From Streptomyces sp. P9-A4 (GTDB taxonomy: Bacteria > Actinomycetota > Actinomycetes > Streptomycetales > Streptomycetaceae): DNA of 64,000 nt. The position numbers and the translations under genes were made by a program. Shown piece by piece: positions 59,942 to 64,000 of the stretch. The DNA is taken from NCBI RefSeq assembly GCF_036634195.1, contig NZ_JAZIFY010000001.1, positions 2,056,501 through 2,120,500 on the forward strand. The letters are read 5' to 3'. The first letter of the stretch is position 1; the number at the start of each line of letters is the position of its first letter. A model generated the notes under the pieces. The model was not told the origin of the DNA. It saw nothing but the letters and a program-made list of their open reading frames with translations, and searched no databases.

Positions 59942-60592
59942 ATGCCCGTCGGCATGATCTACGCGCGTCGACTCGCCGTCCTCGCCGCCTCCGTCGCCCT
60001 CCCCCTCACCGGCGCCCTCGCCGCCGCCCCGACCGCCCAGGCCGCCATGCCCACCCCGGTGAGCGCCGCGACGGCCCGCACCTACCTGGCCGCCCTCACC
60101 GTGAAGGCGGAAGGTTCCACCTCGGGTTACAGCAGGGACCTCTTCCCCCACTGGATCACCCAGTCCGGCACCTGCAACACGCGCGAGACCGTCCTCAAGC
60201 GCGACGGCGTGAACGTCGTCACGGACTCCAGCTGCGCCTCCGTCAGCGGAAGCTGGTACTCGGAGTACGACGGGGCCACCTGGACCGCCGCGTCCGACCT
60301 CGACATCGACCACATGGTCCCGCTCGCCGAGGCCTGGCGCTCGGGCGCCTCCTCGTGGACCACCGCACAGCGCCAGTCGTTCGCGAACGACCTGACGCGA
60401 CCGCAGCTCATCGCCGTCACGGACAACGTCAACCAGGCGAAGGGAGACCTCGACCCGGCGAAGTGGCTGCCCTCGCGGACCGCCTACCGCTGCACGTACG
60501 TCCGCGCATGGGTGCAGGTGAAGTACCACTGGAACCTCAGCGTCGACTCCGCCGAGAAGAGCGCCCTGCAGTCGGTCCTCAACGGCTGCTGA
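59942..60592 (+). CDS. Secreted HNH/DUF1524-type nuclease
   Basis: 216 residues. Signal peptide AVLAASVALPLTGALAAAPT ends at AQAA. The mature protein has SGYSRDLFPHWITQSGTCNT, CASVSGSWYSEYDGATWTAA, then the HNH-like active site DLDIDHMVPLAEAWRSGA and the Asn/His-containing VTDNVNQAKGDLDPAKWLPS. This is the secreted streptomycete nuclease family (GmrSD_C/DUF1524). AGGGAG precedes the ATG. Likely scavenges phosphate from external DNA or acts during mycelial lysis. Confidence 0.92.
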   Translation: MPVGMIYARRLAVLAASVALPLTGALAAAPTAQAAMPTPVSAATARTYLAALTVKAEGSTSGYSRDLFPHWITQSGTCNTRETVLKRDGVNVVTDSSCASVSGSWYSEYDGATWTAASDLDIDHMVPLAEAWRSGASSWTTAQRQSFANDLTRPQLIAVTDNVNQAKGDLDPAKWLPSRTAYRCTYVRAWVQVKYHWNLSVDSAEKSALQSVLNGC

Positions 60593-60623
60593 CCACCCCG
60601 CCCCTGACAGCTCGTCGGCATCG

Positions 60624-60663
60624 GCCGTCGGAAAGTGAACGTCACCACACACTTCCCGACGGC
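60624..60663. terminator. Long hairpin after nuclease gene
   Basis: GCCGTCGGAAAGTG and CACTTCCCGACGGC form a 14-bp stem with one mismatch around a 12-base loop, 30 bp beyond the nuclease stop and before the DoxX promoter region. Confidence 0.6.
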
Positions 60664-60673
60664 TGAATGTTGA

Positions 60674-60683
60674 ACTTGCAAGT
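60674..60683. promoter_or_regulatory. Small palindrome before the DoxX gene
   Basis: ACTTGCAAGT is a perfect 10-bp palindrome in an AT-richer promoter-like stretch about 95 bp before the DoxX ATG. DoxX genes are often under MarR/HxlR redox regulators; this is a weak candidate operator. Confidence 0.35.
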
Positions 60684-60777
60684 ACTACTGAGGGGTGCCT
60701 AACCTTGCGGCCTCATCGGTTTCCGTCCCCACCCCCCGTCCACCCCACGGACGGGGTCAGGCCGAAGGAGTCCCCCC

Positions 60778-61377
60778 ATGAACAACCAGAACAACCAGAA
60801 CGACCCGAACAACGCGAACGGCCGGAGCAGCCGGAAGGATCCGAGCGCCCCGGTCACTCCGGTCGCCCCGGTCACCCCGGTCACCCCGGTCACCCCGAGC
60901 GGTCTCGCGGGCCGTCTGGACCGGGTCCAGCCGTACGCGCTCGGTCTCTTCCGCATAGTCGTCGGCCTGCTCTTCGCGTGCCACGGCGCCGCCTCCCTCT
61001 TCGGGATCCTCGGCGGCTCGGCGGGCAGCGGCGGCACGGTCCCGGCCGGCACCTGGCCGGGCTGGTACGCGGCCGTGATCCAGCTCGCCGCCGGTGGTCT
61101 GGTCCTGGCCGGACTCGGCACCCGGAGCGCCGCGTTCCTCGCCTCGGGCTCGATGGCGTACGCGTACTTCGACGTCCACCAGCCGGCCGCCCTCTTCCCG
61201 CTGCAGAACGGCGGCGAGACCGCGGCCCTGTTCTCCTGGTCCTTCCTCCTCCTGGTGTTCACCGGCCCCGGCGCGCTGGCCCTGGACCGGCTCTTCGGTA
61301 CCCGGGTCGGCTCGGCGGCGACGGCGGGCGGGACACAAGGGGAACGCGAAGAGCGGGGCACGCCGGTCGCGGCCTAG
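60778..61377 (+). CDS. DoxX-family membrane protein
   Basis: 199 residues. Four hydrophobic helices: LGLFRIVVGLLFACHGAASL, YAAVIQLAAGGLVLAGLGTR, AAFLASGSMAYAYFDVHQPA, ETAALFSWSFLLLVFTGPGA. The N-terminal 45 residues are Asn-rich then Pro/Val/Thr repeats (PVTPVAPVTPVTPVTP) from a 9-bp DNA repeat. DoxX proteins take part in oxidative-stress or thiol redox complexes. AAGGAG precedes the ATG. A terminator follows. Confidence 0.9.
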   Translation: MNNQNNQNDPNNANGRSSRKDPSAPVTPVAPVTPVTPVTPSGLAGRLDRVQPYALGLFRIVVGLLFACHGAASLFGILGGSAGSGGTVPAGTWPGWYAAVIQLAAGGLVLAGLGTRSAAFLASGSMAYAYFDVHQPAALFPLQNGGETAALFSWSFLLLVFTGPGALALDRLFGTRVGSAATAGGTQGEREERGTPVAA

Positions 61378-61390
61378 GCGGCTCTACAGG

Positions 61391-61428
61391 AAGGGGCCGG
61401 AATCCGCAGCACGTCTTCCGGCCCTTTC
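61391..61428. terminator. Hairpin terminator after DoxX gene
   Basis: AAGGGGCCGGAA and TTCCGGCCCTTT form a 12-bp stem with one G-T pair and a 13-base loop. The next 240 bp before the DedA gene contain only short GACGCCC and CGAGCGC repeats. Confidence 0.7.
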
Positions 61429-61666
61429 CGGTCCGCCCGTCACCCGGAACCGGCGCCTGACGCTGGACGCTTTCCCGCAAGGTCACACAACTTCGCGCGA
61501 CCACGGACACCGGCGCCTCGGCGCGACACCCCGAGGCACCGACGCCCGACGCCCGACGCCCCGACCACCGGCCATCGACCACCGAGCGCCGAGCGCCGAC
61601 ACCCGCCTCCCGCCTCCCGCACCCACCCGGCGGGCGTTCCCGCGCCCCCGCGTAGGCTCTGGCCCT

Positions 61667-62296
61667 GTGAATCTGCTCGACAGCCTGGGCTCGCTGCGGT
61701 CGCTCACCACCGGTCCGTGGATCTACCCGGTGGTGGCGGCGTCGATCCTGCTCGATGTCTTCCTGCCCGTGCTGCCGAGCGGCTTCCTGGTCATCACCGC
61801 CGCCACGGCAGCGGCAACGGCCACGGCGGCCACCCCCGACGTGCCCTCGATCCTCCCCCTGCTGCTCTGCGCGGCCTCCGCGTCGGTGCTGGGCGACTTC
61901 CTGGCGTACCGGCTGGCCCTCAGGGGCGGCGCCAGGATCGACCGGGCGATCGCCCGCTCCAGGCGCCTGTCCGTGGCGCAGGAACGTCTCGGCACCGCGC
62001 TGGCGCGGGGCGGCGGACTGCTGGTCGTCCTCGCGCGCTTCGCCCCGGCGGGCCGCTCCGTGGTGTCCCTGGGCGCGGGCGCGGCGAAGCGCCGGGTCGA
62101 GGAGTTCCTGCCGTGGTCGGCCCTCGCGGGCGTGACCTGGGCCTCGTACAGCGTGGGGCTCGGCTGGCTGGGCGGGCAGTGGCTGGGCGCGACCTGGTTC
62201 AGCGCGGGGGTGTCGACCCTCGCGCTCTTCCTCGCGGGCGGGCTCGCCGCCTATCTCATACGGCGTCCGGCTGCGGCTCCCGCGACGGCGTCCTGA
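61667..62296 (+). CDS. DedA/SNARE-associated (VTT-domain) membrane protein
   Basis: 209 residues from a GTG without a Shine-Dalgarno; TAGGCT about ten bases upstream suggests a leaderless transcript. The DedA pattern: VVAASILLDVFLPVLPSGFL, AASASVLGDFLAYRLALRGG, VVLARFAPAGRSVVSLGAGA, FLPWSALAGVTWASYSVGLG. The conserved Arg and Gly of the re-entrant loop (RFAPAGR) are present. Family members move lipids or keep envelope homeostasis. The last 41 bp overlap the convergent DUF2277 gene. Confidence 0.9.
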   Translation: MNLLDSLGSLRSLTTGPWIYPVVAASILLDVFLPVLPSGFLVITAATAAATATAATPDVPSILPLLLCAASASVLGDFLAYRLALRGGARIDRAIARSRRLSVAQERLGTALARGGGLLVVLARFAPAGRSVVSLGAGAAKRRVEEFLPWSALAGVTWASYSVGLGWLGGQWLGATWFSAGVSTLALFLAGGLAAYLIRRPAAAPATAS

Positions 62297-62516
62297 CGGC
62301 GGGGTGCGCCCCGCGCACCTCCAGGCCGTCGAGGAGTCTCGCGGTGGCCTCCGCGATCTCGTCCACGGCCCGCTCGAAGACCTCGCGGTTGTGGGCGGCG
62401 GGGGCGCGGAAGCCGGAGACCTTGCGGACGTACTGCAGGGCGGCGGCGCGGATGTCGTCCTCGGTCGCCTCCTCGGGCAGCGCGGGCGGTCGGAGCGTCT
62501 TGATGCTGCGGCACAT
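62256..62516 (-). CDS. DUF2277 family protein
   Basis: 86 residues beginning MCRSIKTLRPPALPEEATED, the DUF2277 signature, then ALQYVRKVSGFRAPAAHNRE and a helical end. Cytosolic and of unknown function; the N-terminal Cys is conserved in the family as I remember it. GGAGG is very close to the ATG. Overlaps the DedA gene tail to tail by 41 bp. Confidence 0.9.
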   Translation of the reverse strand: MCRSIKTLRPPALPEEATEDDIRAAALQYVRKVSGFRAPAAHNREVFERAVDEIAEATARLLDGLEVRGAHPAVRTPSREPQPDAV

Positions 62517-62673
62517 GCCTCCAGTGTCGCGCGCACCACTGACAACGGCCCGGAACACCCACGGTCGCGCCAGGTGGACCCATGCCCACGCCGACCACCC
62601 CGGCCCCGCCACCCCGATCCGGCACCCATGACCGACCCGCGCCAACCGGCCCGGCCCCAGTCTCAGCCGACGG

Positions 62674-62739
62674 CCGGCTCCGGCCTCACCCGAGGGCCGG
62701 CTCAGACCTCACCCGACGACCGGCTCAGGCCTCACCCCA
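62674..62739. repeat. Three 23-bp tandem repeats
   Basis: Units beginning CCGGCTCCGGCCTCACCC, CCGGCTCAGACCTCACCC and CCGGCTCAGGCCTCACCC start at 62674, 62697 and 62720. They lie between DUF2277 and the next minus-strand gene, touching the latter's 3' end. Confidence 0.8.
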
Positions 62740-62962
62740 GCCCCCCGAGCCCCCGTCTACTACGCGCGTTGATCTCGGCGGCGCGGGCGCGCAGCTCGCG
62801 CAGGGGTGTGGCGGGCTGTACGTCGGCGGGCTCGGCCGCCCACGCGGCGCCGCCGTGGACGGCGCGGATCAGCACACGCCCGGAGACGCTCCCCACATAG
62901 AAACCGACCCGCCCGGTGGCGGTGTCGCGGACGAGGTCACCGACCTCGGGCAGTGGCTGCAC
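62732..62962 (-). CDS. Small hypothetical protein, SH3-like beta-barrel candidate
   Basis: 76 residues from a GTG preceded by GGAGG five bases upstream; the longer open frame is repeat-derived. The sequence LPEVGDLVRDTATGRVGFYV followed by VLIRAVHGGAAWAAEPADVQ looks like a small SH3-type barrel, then a helical tail RELRARAAEINARSRRG. Divergent from the GntR gene. Function unknown. Confidence 0.65.
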   Translation of the reverse strand: MQPLPEVGDLVRDTATGRVGFYVGSVSGRVLIRAVHGGAAWAAEPADVQPATPLRELRARAAEINARSRRGLGGLG

Positions 62963-63112
62963 GCATCCCTCCGTCCCGATCTCCTGACGTTCTCCCGAAG
63001 CACTCCCCCGCGCACTCCGGACGCACTCCGGACACGCTCGCGAGGCGCTCCGGACGCGCTCCCGAGGTACGGGGACACCTAGAGAAGCCGTACGACACCC
63101 CGCTGTCAACGT

Positions 63113-63124
63113 ATCTCTAGAGAT
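63113..63124. promoter_or_regulatory. Palindrome upstream of GntR gene
   Basis: ATCTCTAGAGAT is a perfect 12-bp palindrome in the region between the small minus-strand gene and the GntR gene, 103 bp before the GntR start. A related CCTAGAGA half-site lies 35 bp away. A plausible GntR operator for autoregulation. Confidence 0.55.
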
Positions 63125-63227
63125 GTCCCCCGATGGATGGATCGACGGGCGGGACGGCACAGGCGTGTGCGCCTCGCCTTAGGGGCGCGCCGTAGGGTGT
63201 CACGGAGACGAAGGGAGTGGTCCACCC

Positions 63228-63989
63228 GTGACTGACCAGGACAGCGCTCGTCGGCCCAAGTACCAGCGCATCGCAGATGAGTTGAGAACCGCGATCCGGT
63301 CGGGCGCCTTCGCGCCGGGCGCCCGGCTGCCCGGTGAGAACGACCTCATGGCGACGTACGAAGTGGCGCGGATGACGGCCCGTCAGGCGCTCTCGGTGCT
63401 GCGCAACGAGGGTCTCGCGGACGCCCGCAAAGGGGCCGGTGTCTTCGTCCGCGCGTTCCGCCCGCTGCGCCGCCGAGGCATCCCGCGCCTGTCCGGGGAC
63501 CGCTGGGGCAACGGACGTTCGGTCTGGTCGGCGGACGTGCAGGACGACCGGGACCTGGTCGTGGACCGGATCGAGGTGGGCGAGACGCGGGCCGGGGAGC
63601 GGATCGCGGAGGCGCTGAACCTGGCGCCGGGCGCGCCCGTGTGCGTCCGGCGCCGCCGGTTCGTGCTGGACGCCAAGCCGGTGCTGCTCTCGGTCTCGTA
63701 CCTCTCGGCGGAGCTGGTGCGCGGGACGCCGATCGCCGAGCCGGACACGGGGCCGGGAGGCACGTACGCGCGGCTGACGGAGCTGGGGCACCGGCCGGTG
63801 AGGTTCCGGGAGGAGATCCGCTGCCGGATGCCGACGGCGGAGGAGATGGACGGGCTGGCGCTGGAGGCCGGGACACCGGTGGTGCTCATCGGGCGAACGG
63901 CGTTCACGAGGCCGGGGGTGGCGGTGGAGCTGAACGAGATGACGCTGGACTCGTCGGCGTACGTACTTGAGTACGACTTCGACGCGTAA
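63228..63989 (+). CDS. GntR/HutC-family transcriptional regulator
   Basis: 253 residues from a GTG with AGGGAG upstream. The N-terminal winged helix reads PKYQRIADELRTAIRSGAFA, LPGENDLMATYEVARMTARQ and ALSVLRNEGLADARKGAGVF. The C-terminal UTRA effector domain (about 85-245) has RRRRFVLDAKPVLLSVSYLS, REEIRCRMPTAEEMDGLALE and ends VLEYDFDA. Effector unknown; HutC-type regulators bind small metabolites such as sugars or amino acids. Likely autoregulated through the palindrome upstream. Stop is 11 bases before the window edge. Confidence 0.93.
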   Translation: MTDQDSARRPKYQRIADELRTAIRSGAFAPGARLPGENDLMATYEVARMTARQALSVLRNEGLADARKGAGVFVRAFRPLRRRGIPRLSGDRWGNGRSVWSADVQDDRDLVVDRIEVGETRAGERIAEALNLAPGAPVCVRRRRFVLDAKPVLLSVSYLSAELVRGTPIAEPDTGPGGTYARLTELGHRPVRFREEIRCRMPTAEEMDGLALEAGTPVVLIGRTAFTRPGVAVELNEMTLDSSAYVLEYDFDA

Positions 63990-64000
63990 AGCGCACCTAC

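Overview
The window is chromosomal DNA of a high-GC actinomycete, almost certainly a Streptomyces. Coding regions are very GC-rich with strong third-position GC bias. GTG starts and 4-bp ATGA/GTGA overlaps are common, and the families are typical of the genus: a WhiJ-type HTH/DUF397/ATPase trio, an SCO2322-like protein, DUF4259, DUF2277 and many lipoproteins. I see no insertion sequence, phage, CRISPR array or tRNA. It reads as ordinary chromosome with dense accessory metabolism.

Layout. 1-3.6 kb: RNase H/phosphatase (cut by the edge), zinc-ribbon protein, Nif3, and an iron-box siderophore-binding lipoprotein, all minus strand. 3.8-5.2 kb: two hypotheticals. 5.3-8.2 kb: a minus-strand hydratase/alcohol dehydrogenase/SDR operon. 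8.5-11.9 kb: ABC exporter plus DesK/DesR-type two-component pair. 12-16.7 kb: DinB-like protein, esterase and PadR around a perfect palindrome, and an MFS exporter. 16.7-20.3 kb: lipid-transfer thiolase and fused acyl-CoA dehydrogenase. 20.3-29.9 kb: mixed housekeeping and hypotheticals including the WhiJ-type cluster, an amidase and an F420-type oxidoreductase. 30-33.3 kb: glycosyltransferase/methyltransferase/toroid operon. 33.6 kb: a KstR-like TetR repressor. 34.3-35.5 kb: two related lipoproteins. 35.7-38.6 kb: ferredoxin, aldehyde dehydrogenase and a divergent metallo-hydrolase. 38.7-44.7 kb: a cobalamin riboswitch and a tightly overlapped five-gene ECF transporter operon. 45-48 kb: SLT protein, FadA5-like thiolase and divergent CYP125-like P450. 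48-64 kb: DUF2330 protein, O-methyltransferase, serpin, ABM monooxygenase, GNAT, a large MFS pump with a C-terminal helical extension, peptidoglycan-binding protein, HAD phosphatase, VanZ/two-component operon, HNH nuclease, DoxX, DedA, DUF2277 and a GntR regulator.

The most interesting thread is a scattered sterol side-chain catabolic regulon. A KstR-like repressor, a CYP125-like P450, a FadA5-like thiolase, Hsd4B/Hsd4A-like enzymes, a FadE34-like fused dehydrogenase with an Ltp-like thiolase, and an aldehyde dehydrogenase with ferredoxin lie in separate places. The promoters of these units carry the KstR-type palindrome TNNAACNNGTTNNA or close variants. A second palindrome, CTGACG-N3-CGTCAG, occurs at three of these promoters and before the F420-type oxidoreductase. 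No ring-cleavage genes or Mce4 uptake genes are in the window, so the set looks like a side-chain-only or general branched-lipid system.

The second thread is the B12-riboswitch operon. Its first two products are a secreted, membrane-anchored alpha/alpha-toroid protein and a small secreted partner. They may be a bacterial counterpart of transcobalamin/intrinsic factor feeding the ECF transporter encoded behind them.
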